Shown one piece after another: positions 1-12,600 of a stretch of DNA of 64,000 bases. Position 1 is the stretch's first letter. Each line of letters opens with the position of its first letter. Under the pieces are notes generated by a model, which saw only the letters and a list, made by a program, of their open reading frames with translations, was not told the DNA's origin and searched no databases. The stretch lies in the NCBI GenBank assembly GCA_002914805.1, contig JXTB01000017.1, positions 1,713,410 to 1,777,409 of the forward strand. Direction: 5' to 3'. Both the position numbers and the translations under genes were made by a program. Source of the DNA: Parasponia andersonii. Taxonomy: Eukaryota; Streptophyta; Magnoliopsida; Rosales; Cannabaceae.

Positions 1-156
1 CCACAAATTTAAAAGTAAATAACATACACACTCTACAAGGTTTGAACCTCTAACTCCCCACACTCATACACACTTCCCTCAAGTATTGAACCAACTGAAC
101 TAGCTCCAGTTAGCTATTGATGACTTGTTAAATAAATGAAGAATAAATAAGAAAGG

Positions 157-2896
157 TTATCACATGCAAACAAACACAGGTTTAAAAGGTGGGAAATAGA
201 TATAGAGAGTAGACATATTTATTTCTCTTTTTTTTTTTTTGAAGGAACATTTATTTATCATTTTGACTTATTTAATTTGTGATATCTATAAGGAAATAAG
301 GTGTTCATGTCGAATGTAAATGTAGCCATATAGTTTATATAGAGCTCCAAGCAATATTTATCACCAGTATAATTTGTATTGATGTAATTTATTTTAGCTA
401 TGTTGTCATGGGAGGCGGACGCGTTCCGGATTTTTTTTAAAAGAATAAAAAATAAAAATAGAATTATTAAGAGAATAATATTAATAAAAATTAAAAATCT
501 TAAATTATAGTACAAATACATAGAATTATAATTTCAAACTCTTTAAATAAGAAGATAAAAAGTGGATTACAAACATATGAAATGAAAAATTGATCACAAA
601 TGCAATAATAGTAAGAATTATGAGTTATTATAATTCTCTAAGAGAAGATACGACAATGGCCACCAGCAAATAATTGTCTTCATTTACCACTCGACTACCT
701 TATTAGCAAGTAGATTATGATTCTAATACTAAATGAGATACACGCCCGATTTTTTTTATTTTTTTTTAAAAAAAAGATCAACTCATCCTCGTTATAAATC
801 TAAATCAAAGAAAAAAATCTCAAAAAAAGACTTAATAAACAGAATTTAAAACTCACACGGATTAAGAATCATGTGGTATAAAAACTATAGAAATGTGATA
901 CTACAATTAGATCTAAATTTAAACTTATTAAAAAAATAAAAAAATAAAAATAAAACCCTTTCATCCGAAAGAAATTAGGGAGAATAGTGGAGAATAAAGA
1001 GTGGCCAAAGAATGACATCAAAACACTTCATTTTTGGCCTCTTGTAAAAGGGGTGGCATGAATTTTTTTGAGTGAGAAATAGAATTGAGATTAGAGTTTT
1101 TGGAGATATTGGCATAAAATTTTATCAAGCAGAGCTTCACTTCTGTTACATGGGCTTTAATCGCTTTTCGCCTCAAGTAAATCTTTTTGGACTTATGCTA
1201 TCATTGTTGTCCCGTGATTGGTTTAGCATTTAAGAATTATCTTATGGATTTAGATGACATACGTGTCGTTCAAATTAATGAAATCATATGAATTCTATCT
1301 CTCCTAATTTAATTTCTCGCTTTTCACCTAATGTAGATCTCATTGGACTTGTGCTATCATTGTTGTCTTTTGGTTATTTGATATTTAAGAGACAAAGCTC
1401 CATTTGTTAGGAGAAAGAGCATTTATATGACTACCTTATGCTTAGACGATGCTTAACCAAGTTACTTGGGCACTTGTAAAATTTTTCGGTTCAGCTGCTT
1501 GGATATAATTGTTAGAAAATGGGTATGGCCATTTATTGGAAATGGTAATTTGGGCTTAAGTGGGCTCAAGAGCTCATAGTAGTAAAGCCCAAAATTAAAG
1601 TTGTAATCTCATTTTCATTAGCCAATTTGGAGCATAAATTAGAGTAGGACCTACTTTGTAAAAGTGTAAGATCTTGGTATAATCTTATTTTACTCTACGA
1701 GTAGATTAAATTGATATATCATGTGTCCAAATTGGAACTTAAGTGAATGAGAAATTAATATTCAAAATATACTTGTTGGTATTGGAAAATAAAGGAAGAA
1801 AGATAGAAAAACTTGTCCCATATTAGTTGGAAAGCTTTCGAACTTATGTTTTATGTAGAGTTGCATTTTTTATGAGTATAACTAAGTATAGCCAAGATGT
1901 TTTCTTAGGTGTGTATAGGAGGTGCAAATCTTCAGGTTTGGACTTGAATTTACATAGGCTCGTGTGTACTCGCACCTGCGGATACGAATGTTAGCCCGAA
2001 ATCTTAGACTCTTGTAATGCCAACCTATTGTTGTGGCTCTGCTTAATTTTTTCTCTATTTTTTCTATTTTGCTACTTCCAGAAGAACGTTTGAAGCTAAT
2101 GGCATTGAAAAACTTGGCTGTTAGCTCAAAAACTGCTATTTTAATTGAATAGAAAACGTTCAAGTTCTGGCCAGCGAACATTTCTATAATTTTCATACCA
2201 CATGATTCTTAATTTGTGTGAGTTTTAAATTCTGTTTACTAAGTCTTTTTTTGAGATTTTTTTCTTTGATTTAGATTTATAACAAGGATGAGTTGATTTT
2301 TTTTTTTTAAAAAAAAAACGGGCGTGTATCTCATTTAGTATTAAAATCATAGTCTACTTGCCAATAAGGTAGTCGAGTAGTAGATGAAGACAATTATTTG
2401 CTGGTGGTCATTGTCGTATCTTCTCTTAGAGAATTATAATAACTCATAATTCTTACTATTATTGTATTTGTGATCCACATTTTATCTTTTTATTTAAAGA
2501 ATTTGAAATTATAATTATATGTATTTGTATTATAATTTAAGGTTTTTAATTTTTATTAATATTATTCTCTTAATAATTCCGTTTTTATTTTTTATTCTTT
2601 AAAAAAAAAAAACCCGGAAAGCGTCCGCCTCCCATGGCAACATAGCTAAAATAAATTACATCAATACAAAAACCTTTTATTATACCGGTGATAAATATTG
2701 CTTGGAGCTCTATATAAAATATATGGCTACATTTATATTCGACATGAACACCTTATTTCCTTATAGACATCACAAATTAAATAAGTCAAAATGATAAATA
2801 AATGTTCTTTCAAAAAAAAAAAATAGAGATATAAATGTGTCTATTCTCTGTATCTATTTCCCACCTTTTAAACCTATGTTTGTTTGTGTGTGATAA
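157..2896. mobile_element. Large inverted repeat; probable long-TIR or foldback DNA element
   Basis: Bases 157-896 reappear in inverted orientation at about 2183-2896. The arms are about 720 bases long and by eye well over 90% identical, separated by about 1.29 kb. Matching landmarks include ATTGCTTGGAGCTC with its complement, TCTCTAAGAGAAGATACGAC, and the block around GATACACGCCCG. The outer ends begin TTATCACA on both arms. No transposase was recognised in the spacer, so the whole would be non-autonomous if it is one element. An alternative is two opposite insertions of one 0.7 kb element: a 13-base direct repeat AAACGTTCAAGTT flanks the right arm at about 2155 and 2900. Short open frames inside the arms have no recognisable product. 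Confidence 0.7.
1163..1391 (+). repeat. Two direct copies of a ~72-base unit
   Basis: The stretches near 1163-1233 and 1318-1391 are diverged direct copies. Both run CGCTTTTC, CCT, a GGACTT block, GCTATCATTGTTGTC and ATTTAAG in the same order. They lie in the spacer of the large inverted repeat and do not continue as a coding frame. This looks like an old local duplication inside a transposon remnant. Confidence 0.55.
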
Positions 2897-3330
2897 AATA
2901 AACGTTCAAGTTATTGTTATTATGGAGCATTAGTGCTAGTTTTGTAACCTCTCTTTTTACTAGCTATATAAGCAGACCTTCTCCACCTATTTTCTACACC
3001 ATCAAAAACTCTTAGCTTCATTTTTCCCTTCAATACTCTCCCTACCAGTTTCCTTTCTTTTGTGTGTCTTAGTGTTTAGTTTCTAGTTTTAGTTTCTCTA
3101 ATAATCTAGTTCTAGAAATCCTTGAGTGAGAAGAGATCTACAAGTAAAATCTCCAGTTCGTAAGAGTAAGGTGTTAGTGTTTCACCTACTACTTTTAGTC
3201 ATTGTATTCTGAAAAACTGACGCTTATTAAAGTCCTCAAACATTCTAGTGTAGGAAGCGAATTAGTTTTAAGGATACTGTGACCTACACAGACCTCGATG
3301 GTAACCAGTGTTTCCGAAATGCTATTAAAA
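1509..3330 (+). other. LTR-like sequence interrupted by the right arm of the inverted repeat
   Basis: The segment starting TGTTAGAAAATGGG near 1510, and the segment after the inverted repeat (about 2897-3330) with a TATA-like TATATAAG at 2965-2972 followed by a pyrimidine-rich leader, together resemble a plant retrotransposon LTR and its promoter. No second LTR, primer binding site or pol gene is visible in the window. Class and ends are therefore unproven; this is an inference from layout. Confidence 0.25.
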
Positions 3331-3552
3331 TTTTATTAAAGATTGGAGCAAACTTTTGGTAACTTTATATATTTGTCTTAAAGTTTATTATAAAATTTGT
3401 TATATACATTTGTAACCTTATAAATTGCATGTTAATTATTTCCTACAATAATTTTTAAAATTATCTATTTATGTACAGAGGCTAATATATGATTGTGTGT
3501 TGATAAATTTAGGAGCATATAAATTATTCATTCTATTTGCATAATCGATCAA

Positions 3553-3673
3553 TTTAATCCAATTCAATTCAAAATGATTGGATATCTAATCTTAATCGGA
3601 ATGGATTGGACACCAAATTTTCATATTGAATTGTTAATTAGATTGCAGTGGCACATAATTGAATTGGATTAAA
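3553..3673. repeat. 17-base inverted repeat, hAT-like subterminal motif
   Basis: TTTAATCCAATTCAATT at 3553-3569 is the exact reverse complement of AATTGAATTGGATTAAA at 3657-3673. ATTGGAT-type repeats fill the interval. Such motifs occur near the ends of non-autonomous plant hAT elements, but no outer termini or target duplication could be defined. Confidence 0.35.
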
Positions 3674-5104
3674 TTCTAAAATCGAATATCTAAAGTATAC
3701 TGGATTAGTAAATAGGATATTTCATTAGAGAATAACTGTTGTATATCCCATGATAAATTATCTAGAGTTTCTATACATTGTATGATATATTTTTCATAAG
3801 TAGAAGATGATAATATTTTGTCTTAAATTTCTTTATTTGGATCCATTTGGGATTATTTCTAGATTATGATTTTAGCTAAAGTAGTTAGAGGAAAAAAAAG
3901 TGAAAGAGATGTTTAGTAAATTATTACTTTTGGCCTGTATAACCACTATTTTAAACAGAATTTGAGAAAGATGGTAAGTATTGCTTTTCAAAACTGATTC
4001 TGCAATCATGATACAAATTATCTAAAATAATATTTTAAAACAAATACAATTTATAATTTATTAAATATTAGATGCTGTTTGTAAACAACACAACAATTAT
4101 GTAAATTATATTTACCAAATACATGTAGACCTTTTTTCTTACAGCTGATTATTATTTATAACCAACTACAACAAATAGACCTTTTTTTTTTTTTTTTTTT
4201 TCTTTTTCTTCCCATATTTGATTCTTATTTACAATACAACTATAATAGGATTTAGTTGCAGCACTGCACAACAAAACCAAATTAGGCCAATTATAAAGGA
4301 AACTACTAAAGTAATCTCGTTTAGGCAAACTGCATGGTTCATGAATTTTTAGAAATAATCAAGATATTTATTTATTTATCTATTTTTGAAAGGAACAAAA
4401 ATATATATTGGACTTAATAAATTAAAAAAAAATTATATCATTCGGTCTAATTTGAACCAAACTAACATTAAATTATCTTTGAATAGCTAAATGCTTTTAC
4501 CATAAATTACATCTTACACAATAACAAAATATTAACCCCTATTTGAATTGCCTAACACACCTGATGTTCTTAAATTTGAAGTGTTGTAACTTAGACAAAA
4601 CTAAACTTTTGCCAACTATAACCAAATCCTAGCCAAACACTATATTAAATTAACAGTCTTCGATCAAGCAAGGGTAATTTATCTTTTTACTAATTTTTGA
4701 ACAAAATTTGTGTCGATTATTATATTTGAAAACCCAAAAAACAAATGCATTTTTCCATACTCAACTATAATATTTTTGTAATTTTCCCTCTCATAAGTAG
4801 GTAAAGGCTGCGTCTTTTTTACTCTAAGATTGGCCGATGGTTTGATGTTTCATTTCTTTCTTTTCTTATCAATGTTAATATGATAATATTTTCGTTTTGT
4901 TTGCTTCATTGAAAACAAAAAATGCTAGATCAAATTATTGTTATGGTTCTCAAAGTGATAACAGAAATAAAAAATGACTTCAGAAGTAAGGAATTTCCAA
5001 TTAAAAAGTAATTAGTTATAGTTAAGATATGCCTATCTCATAATAAAATATAGTGCAACTTCAATGATTGACCAACTTAAATGATTGCATTAATTGAACA
5101 AAAG

Positions 5105-5199
5105 ATTGTTGAATTTATTTTATTGTATGACTTCCAAATAAAACTGCTAAAGAATTGTTGAATTTATTTTATTGTATGACTTACTAATAAAACTGCTAT
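5105..5199 (+). repeat. Tandem duplication, period 49 bases
   Basis: Two adjacent copies share ATTGTTGAATTTATTTTATT, GTATGACTT and AATAAAACTGCTA, starting at 5105 and 5154, with only a few differences. No gene is involved. Confidence 0.75.
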
Positions 5200-6831
5200 T
5201 TATGTTCGACTATCTCGAATAAACAGAGTCAAAATTCGACCATTTCTCATTAAAAAAAAAAGAAGAATCAATTTTACAGAAAAAGTGAAAAATGTGTTTC
5301 TTGAAAAGATGGCAAGATTTGCTTTCTCGACATCAAATTGGAAAAAAAAGAAAAAGAAAAGAGAAATATATGGAGCTATGAAGACAAACCTTATTTGCAA
5401 ATTAAAATAGGATGACAAAAAAAAAAATAATAATAAAAAAACAGATTCATTTTAGTTAACCTAGTATGACAAATAGAGAATAAGAAAAGATGTTCTAGCA
5501 ATAGTAGCTAAAGGTGCATTGCATTTTAATTATGAGTGCCATGTCTCTCTTTTACAGTCTCTATGATCTAACTGTTGTAAGCACAACCTTTATTATTGTA
5601 AACACATTAAGACTCACTGACCAAGCAATGATTTTTTGCCAGTGGTCAGCAAGTAAAACAAAAACTTAATTAAATTATTAATAATAAGGTTTTAGAGTTT
5701 TCCACGTATGGCTCATGCTTTTAAAGTGTTATAAAATAACCTCATTACAAAGACAAATGAGAATATACATTCGAAAATTAAAATGATAGAAACATATACG
5801 AATGATGAATATATATGTTTACTGAATGAAGCTGTGTAAGAGATAAGAGAGCAAGAGAAAGTGAGGAATGTGAAGGTTTCTTAGGCCAGTGGATGTGTTT
5901 TTTTATTTCTTATTATCCAAACAAAAAATTCTCCTAATTAATTTTGTAGTTAGTAATTAAAGGTCCATTAACACAACTAACTATTTCTCTTCGGGAACAT
6001 TATTACCTTTTCACAAATTTTTGGGACAAGTTAATTTTAAATTATTTTAAGGGGTTAAATTAAATTCTAAATTATTTTTAGAGGGGCTAAATGCAAAAAT
6101 TACTTTTTTTTTTTATACACATTTCATAACATAGAAATAAAATATTCATGTAATGGCTTCACCAGTGACAAGACTCAAGTGAGACCTATGAGAATAAATA
6201 ACTGTAATTAGCCAATTGACGAAAGAATAAAGATTCTCGTACTAAAATTGTCCAAAAAAATTTATACGAGTAATTATTTTTATTCATATAATTTTATTTT
6301 AAAATAAAAAATGATATCATTGTCATATTAAATACTATAAATTTTTAGTAGAAAATTTTAGTGTCGTTGTAATTACTTATCAATCAAAGCCACAACTCTG
6401 ATAAAAAGAAAAAATATTCAAAGCGACTTGATCTTTGCCGTTCATTTCCCCGTATGATTGGGGCCCAATGGAGATGAGAAAAATCCTAAGAAACGGAGGC
6501 ATCGATCAGAATAAGACGAAAATCAAGGGACTAGATAGCAAAACCCCTCATTTCAAAATTCAAAAAACAGGAGGAGAAATAAAATAAAAAAGGAGGGCAA
6601 TCTCGTGATTATCCAACTACCAAAAAGCACAACCTGAAGAACGTAGTCTTTAAGTGAGAGGAAACAACGAACCCAGTTCGCCTGCAAACCCATTCATTTT
6701 CTCCATTTCGGACTCCAAAACCTCCACTATTTACCATTCACTGCCACTCTCCTCTTTCTCTCTACCGTGAAAACTTCCCGATCTTTCTCTGGTTTTCGAG
6801 CTTTGCTTCTTCAAAAATGGCGCTTTTCTGA

Positions 6832-6835
<4 letters not shown>

Positions 6836-6862
<27 letters not shown>

Positions 6863-6870
6863 TCTCTCTC
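6836..6870 (+). repeat. (CA)n/(CT)n microsatellite in the 5' leader
   Basis: About 13 CA units run directly into CT units and then a C run, roughly 370 bases upstream of the start codon of the proline-rich gene. Pyrimidine-rich tracts of this sort are common in plant core promoters and 5' leaders. Two very short upstream ATG frames lie near it (6817 and 6914, four and six codons), so if this is transcribed leader they could affect translation. Confidence 0.7.
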
Positions 6871-7237
6871 CCCCCTAGTAACTCACACGACTCGAGCTTC
6901 GTACACCAACAACAATGGCAGTTTCTCCCAGCTGAGGCAACAACCGAGCTTTCAGCTATCTGAAACTCTAGCTTGAAATGCTGATTTCGGAGCCTCGCAC
7001 CGTCTGAGCTACGTTACAGATCTAACAATTTGTCCGGTTTGGTTTTCGAAGCGCCATTTTTGAGGATGATGATGACGACGACAAAGCGTTTGGTTTAGAA
7101 TTTGTTGGGCGGTGGTTGGAGACGTGAAAGAGAATCTATGTTAGGTTTTTGGGAAATTTTTATTTTACTCATTTTTTGAATAATTTTTTTTTTGGGGGGG
7201 GGGGATATTTTGGTTCGTGTAATTGGATTTTCGGGAG

Positions 7238-10200
7238 ATGAATCGGAGTTTTAGGGCACAAGAATCGCAGATGCTAGCGGCGGTGAAGCAGAGGCAGCAA
7301 TTGAGAGCCTCGGTCATGAAAGAGAAAGAAGAAGAGCTTGCATTATTCTTAGAGATGCAGAAGCGCGAGAAGGAACGAAACGATCTTCTTATAAACAACG
7401 CTGAAGAACTCGATGTGCCATTAGGTACCAAATTTAAGCATTTGCTTGCGATGTAGGGTTATATAATTTGTTAATTTCTAGAAATTTGGATGAATTTGCT
7501 ACTGGATATATATATATTTAGGGAGAATGTTGCTATTTTCGGATGTGGTCTGATTTTTGGAGTTGTTTTTTTTTTTTTTTTGGTGATTTTTTTTTTTTAA
7601 ATTGTTGCAGGGTCGAAACCGGGAACTTCTCCCATTTTTAATATATCGTCTTCAACACCAGCACCTCCACGCAAGACTGGTGCTGATGATTTTCTGAATT
7701 CGGAAAATGATAAGAATGACTATGACTGGTACCAGCTTACCTTTTTCGTTTCCATTTTCTGTATAGTCTTTATTTTTATTGTTCTTAGCGATTGCCAAGT
7801 AGACTAGACTAGTGTTCTTTCGAAATTTGGAGTTATCCCAATTCGTATTTATGAAGGAAGCTGGTTTGATAAAATTTGAGAAAAATGAAAGACGGGGATA
7901 CTTCTCTTTGTAATTGTAAATAGCTTGTGCAGGGTAGTAGTTCGGATTGGACGCACACACGCCATTCCATATTCTCTGGAATCATGGGGCTTTCGAATTT
8001 GGTTGACCTTGCTTTGTTTCTTTTTATTTCTATTCTTCACAATTAACAATCTTGCACACACATTTCGGAGGTACAACCTTTTGGACTGAAATGAGAGCCA
8101 TTTGTAGATGAAACAAAATTTCCTGGGCCAGGCATTTGCTTTCGGTTTTTAAGATTTGATGGTTGTTGTTTTCCCGACCCCCACCCAACCAATATGAGTG
8201 CATAGAACTGTCTTCTAAGTTGGTATCAATTAAAATTTTCTTTTATTTCAGGCTCCTAACTCCTCCTGGGACTCCTTTATTTCCTTCTTTGGAGATGGAA
8301 TCACAAAAGACCTTAATGAGTCAGCTTGGTACACCAAAGGCTCGTCCCACAGCTCTGAAATCTAGAGTAAGCACTTTCTTACACATAATTTGGTAGCAGT
8401 TCTTTCTTTGTTCTTCTCAGAAAATATTTGTTAGTAGCCTTGGTAATTTAGCAGTCAAGTGCAAGCCACCATTTCTGATTGAAAGTAAATTTCCTCATTT
8501 TCTTGAAAAGACTGCAGATGCCTAGTTATCAGAGTATCAGATTACTTGGCTATCTTTGAGAAAATAAATTGTAATTTATGTACTATTGTTTTTTTATGAT
8601 ATTATTGCAAGAGCCTTTCCTTGATATTTTCTGTTTATGAATGTTCAGTTCATTTAGCATAGTGCATTAAGTATTGTTGCTTGCCATTTCTTCATTGCGG
8701 TTGTAGTTGGCAAATCCCCAGCCAGAGCTTCCTGTCAGAAGCGGCGTAGTATCTAAACAACCAGTTTCATCTCCTGGGTTGAATTCTTCTGGTGCTGGGA
8801 CTCGAAGACCGTCATCATCAGGGGGTCCAGGATCAAGACCTGCAACACCAACTGGACGTTCATCATTGACTACTGCATCTAAACCATCAAGATCATCAAC
8901 ACCTACTTCTAGACCAACATTGACTTCAAGTAAGCCGACAGTTTCTGCAGCTAAGCCCACATCCACAGCTAAGCCAACTGTTCCATCAAGATCTTCAACA
9001 CCATTATCAAGGTCGACAGCGAGATCATCAACACCAACTGCCAGACCTACTATAACTGCACCGAAGTCCACAGCAAGGGCTGCAACACCAACTCGTCGAC
9101 CTACAACAGCATCGTCTGTGTCCTGTGTATCTGCGCCTCCTTCTAAGCCAGTTTCCATGATAACTAGAAATCCAGTTTCCACAACAAATAGAAGTCCAGC
9201 TTCCACAACAACTAGAAGTCCAGTTTCCACAACAACTAAAAATCCAGTTTCCACAACCAGAAATCCCGTTTCCACAACAGCTAGAAATCCAGTACCCTCA
9301 CGTGGCACATCTCCTACAGTGAAATCCAGACCATGGAAGCCCTCAGAGATGCCCGGTTTTTCACTTGATGCTCCACCGAATTTAAGAACAACACTTCCTG
9401 ACAGGCCACTCTCGGCCACCAGGGGTAGGCCAGGAGCACCAAGTTCTCGATCTTCTTCCGTTGAGCCGGCGTCAAATGGTAGACCAAGACGGCAATCATG
9501 CTCTCCTTCAAGAGGACGTGCTCCGAATGGCATTGTTCATCCAAGTGGAAGCTCTGTTCCTGCAGTGAGTCGTGGCCGCTATAAAATTAATGACAATGTA
9601 AGCCCTGTTCTAATTGGAACAAAAATGGTGGAGAGGGTAATAAATATGAGGAAACTGGTACCACCAAAGCAAGATGATAAACATTCCCCTCATGGTAATC
9701 TCTCTGCGAAATCTTCATCTCCAGACAGCTCCGGCTTCGGCAGAACGCTTTCAAAGAAATCTCTGGATATGGCTATACGACATATGGTATTTATCTCTAT
9801 ATTCATACTGTACACATATCATTTGAGACTAGAGATGTCTTGGGGTGCCTTGTATCAGTTAGTTGTCGTTCATTTATCTTCTATATTTTTTGCTTAAAAT
9901 TTTATTTCCTTCCTCGTGGGAAGGTTTAAAAGAAAGTTCTGTCACGTTGGTAGTGTCATTTTTTTCTGATTCATTTATTTTGACTGCAGGATATAAGGAG
10001 AACCATTCCAGGTAATTTGAGGCCATTGATGACAAACATTCCTGCATCCTCTATGTACAGTGTGAGATCGGGGCCTGCACGGAGCAGAACAATTAGTGTT
10101 TCAGACTCTCCGCTCGCCACAAGCAGTAATGCTAGTTCTGAAGTCAGTGTCAACAATAATGGTCTTTGCCTAGACGGGATTGAAGTTGATGATGACATTG

Positions 10201-10247
10201 GCAGTGAGAGAGGTGGTCGATCTCCTGCTAGTATGCGTGGTAGGTGA
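7238..10247 (+). CDS. Basic Ser/Thr/Pro-rich protein, At3g09000 type (putative microtubule-associated)
   Basis: Five exons can be joined in frame: 7238-7424, 7611-7728, 8252-8366, 8707-9786 and 9990-10247, each with GT-AG borders, giving 585 residues. The ATG at 7238 is chosen because it begins the family-typical MNRSFRAQES. The N-terminus is charged and likely coiled (EKEEELALFLEMQKREKE), followed by the conserved DYDWLLTPPGTPLFPSLE, a long Ser/Thr/Pro/Arg region with repeated RSSTP-type and NPVSTT-type units (about residues 145-340), and the conserved C-terminal blocks around GRYKINDNVSPVLIGTKMVE and GNLRPLMTNIPAS. Plant proteins of this group are annotated as proline-rich, and related basic proline-rich proteins bind cortical microtubules; that role is inferred here. 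No signal peptide or membrane segment is seen. The gene converges on the clathrin light chain gene downstream, and its last exon and 3' flank recur as a relic at 19.5 kb. Confidence 0.88.
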
Positions 10248-11529
10248 TGGTTCTGGTGCCTTATATTTGCATATAAACTGAAATTCCAATATTTAAATTT
10301 TGAGCAATCATCTTGATGGTCAGAAGAAAACAGATCCAGTAACTAACCAGAGTTGTGCTTCAATTGGTAATGTGAAGTTTACTGGAAAGATTTGCGGTTC
10401 AATTTCAAAAATGTAATTCATGGTCTTTGTAATAGTAGAGTAGCTACTGATGTTCTGAACAATCTTCCTTTTGCATTTTCTACACGTAGTATCATGTCAT
10501 GTTCTTGTTTTCAAGAGTGAGATCGAAAAAATATCAAATTGCCCTCCTCTTCACTAGAATATTCTAGCAAAAACCTGAGCGGCTACGGGACGTTGCGTAG
10601 TTCAGATTTTCTAAGCATCACGTTGCGAAGATTTCCACTTTTGGTTTACTTTTGACAATGAAACATTGTTTTTAGAAACAGAAAAAATGCGGGTGTTACC
10701 AAATACCCTAAAATGAGTAAATCGTTTATTTTCGTAGATGGAGCATTTGTTTTTGACACGAGCAATTAGAAAATATCAAAGAGGTCCAGAATACTTCTAG
10801 ACTTGGATTTTCACTGTATGGGTATCTAATTTCTCAGTGTGTATAAAAACTCCAGAAGGTCCCATTTTTGTTCTAAACCTGTCTGAGTTGACCACTGTTT
10901 CAGCACAATGATGGCACATATGTTATAATAAGCCGCCGTACGAAAAGGTTAACGATCGAAAAGGCGTATACAAACTACCAGATGGACCACGTTATCTACC
11001 CATGAGCATATACTTGTCATTATATATCATCCAGATCAAAATATCCAGTAGCAGGACCACAAATTTGAAGTTTATGCTTAAAATATAAAGCTTCAACATG
11101 ATCCTTACTGCTATCATCGAACCACCATGTGCCTCGAGTGCAAGTGTTTCCCTTCAAGATTGCGACCGTTCCTTCTCTTTAAGGTACCCTCTCCTAAAGT
11201 TTAAAGCAATTTGTAGAAAGCGCCGCGGTCTGCACAATCAATATTAATTCCAACGAGCACACTAGTGGGGAAAAAGCAACTTCTTGCCAAGAGAAGGGAA
11301 CTAGGCTAGAAAAATAAGGGAAAGTAGAGAGTAATTTAATCGAGCATGATTGCACGAGTGATTAGCATGGTGACTTATTTTCCAACTCGGTGAACATAGC
11401 TACGATCCCTAGGCTCGTACGTAAAAGACTGAAACATAAGAGAGAGAATAATATTTCAAATATAACAGATACGAGGTTTAACCCCTTCTAATTGCCAAAT
11501 TCTTAAACATAACAATGACCATGAACTCG
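10248..11529. other. 3' flank of the proline-rich gene and spacer
   Basis: The first ~250 bases (to about 10500) are probably 3' UTR; they are similar to 19560-19750, so the duplication reaches into them. The following ~1 kb (10500-11520) has no counterpart between the two relics at 19.75-20.14 kb and no recognised gene. It is either an insertion in this copy or a deletion from the other. Confidence 0.5.
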
Positions 11530-12600
11530 TTAGGCAAAGTTCAAAGCGGAATAATACCATAACATTCTAACCAAGTACAGCTGACACTTAGACATATCTT
11601 AATGTAGTCACATTGAATGGCCGAGAAAAAAATTATCAAGCAATGGTGACAGCCTAGGGGGAGCATCATTGCTTTCAGCCTCATTCGCAGGGGCAGCAGT
11701 TGGTGGCGGTGGTGGAGCCTGCTTTAGATGTTGAGGTGTCCTGTGTTTCAGTTCTACTAGTTTCTGCCGCATCCTTGAAAGATCGGTTGGCTTTTCAGGC
11801 TTTGGACCTTGGATAGCAACAACGGATGGCTTCTTTCTTCTTTTCCATATCTGGCACTTGATAAGGAATAAGCTCGGCGATAGATTTCCAATGGTTCTTA
11901 TTATCCTCCTCATGAAACTTCTCTTGATTGGCCAGAAACACCTAGAAAACAAAGATACAAGTTCATGAGGAATCTATGACGTCAATGGAGTATATAATTC
12001 CTCCGTATCTTAGATGTCAGAGAGATTTAAGGCTTCACTTGTATGACGAATTTCCCATCTCCATATGTATTTACACAGTTGTAGAAAACCAACCATATTC
12101 TAGGTACAATGTTCATTAAGGTTATAACTGAATACTGCTGTTCATTCATGTGAGATTAAGTCTAGTAAAATCAATTAACAAGCCACGTACATAATTGGTC
12201 TGTTGAACCTCTGAAGGAGGGAGAGTGGAATAGAGAGAAGTTATTTGCTTTCAGTACAATTGCAATATTGAGTTTCCACTTTCCAGTTATAATCAAAGAT
12301 GCATCTTCTAGTAGCAGTTCCAATGTAATTATCCGAAGCTTGTTTATTATGGACATATAGTAATAGATGCTAGCTAGTAGCTACTGCTGAAAACATAACA
12401 TGCAATTTCTAGTATCCCGAATCTCATTACTTGCAATTTCTAGGATCATGACTTGAAGGAGGAAGGATCACCTAGATTAGGATAAAGCAGAAAAAAACCT
12501 TAACCCGTTCCGCTTTAGTCTCTTCCAAGTCGCATAAACTGTTTCTCAATGCATGTAGTCAGACTCTTATTCATAACCTTAACAGCCCATTACTCGGCAA
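11530..12600 (-). pseudogene. Partial clathrin light chain copy: last exon and part of intron 2
   Basis: Read on the minus strand, 11608-11944 aligns with the last exon of the complete clathrin light chain gene at 20241-20564, including [20 protein letters not shown] against [20 protein letters not shown]. It has lost about 20 bases in the lysine-rich part and one base near the C-terminus, so two frames are broken and the conserved N-terminal part of the exon is read out of frame. The homology continues through the 3' UTR at the lower side (to about 11530) and through intron 2 at the upper side (to about 12600, matching 21147), then stops before exon 2. No first or second exon is present. It can only be a non-functional fragment produced by segmental duplication. 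Confidence 0.88.

Larger units (their letters stand above)
3331..6760. other. AT-rich spacer without a recognised gene
   Basis: Nothing here translates into a recognisable protein. It contains homopolymer runs (long T run near 4181-4201), a 17-base perfect inverted repeat at 3553-3673, and a tandem duplication at 5105-5199. The last ~300 bases, from about 6430, become richer in G and C and form the likely promoter and 5' leader of the proline-rich protein gene. Confidence 0.6.

Noticed and set aside
258..521. 87-codon frame in the left arm of the inverted repeat
   Set aside because: Composition is A/T-driven, it is not conserved in frame in the other arm, and no family is recognised.
5200..5418. 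Hydrophobic Phe-rich frame on the minus strand
   Set aside because: Phe runs come from A homopolymers; no start context or homologue-like pattern.
6767..6976. Open frame over the CA/CT repeat
   Set aside because: It starts with GTG, encodes a His-Thr run from the microsatellite and lies in the leader of the downstream gene.
8667..9533. 288-codon open frame antisense to the proline-rich gene
   Set aside because: It is the shadow of the repetitive Ser/Thr/Pro codons of exon 4; its Val/Gly/Asp-rich repeats have no family signature and the sense strand has conserved domains and splice sites.
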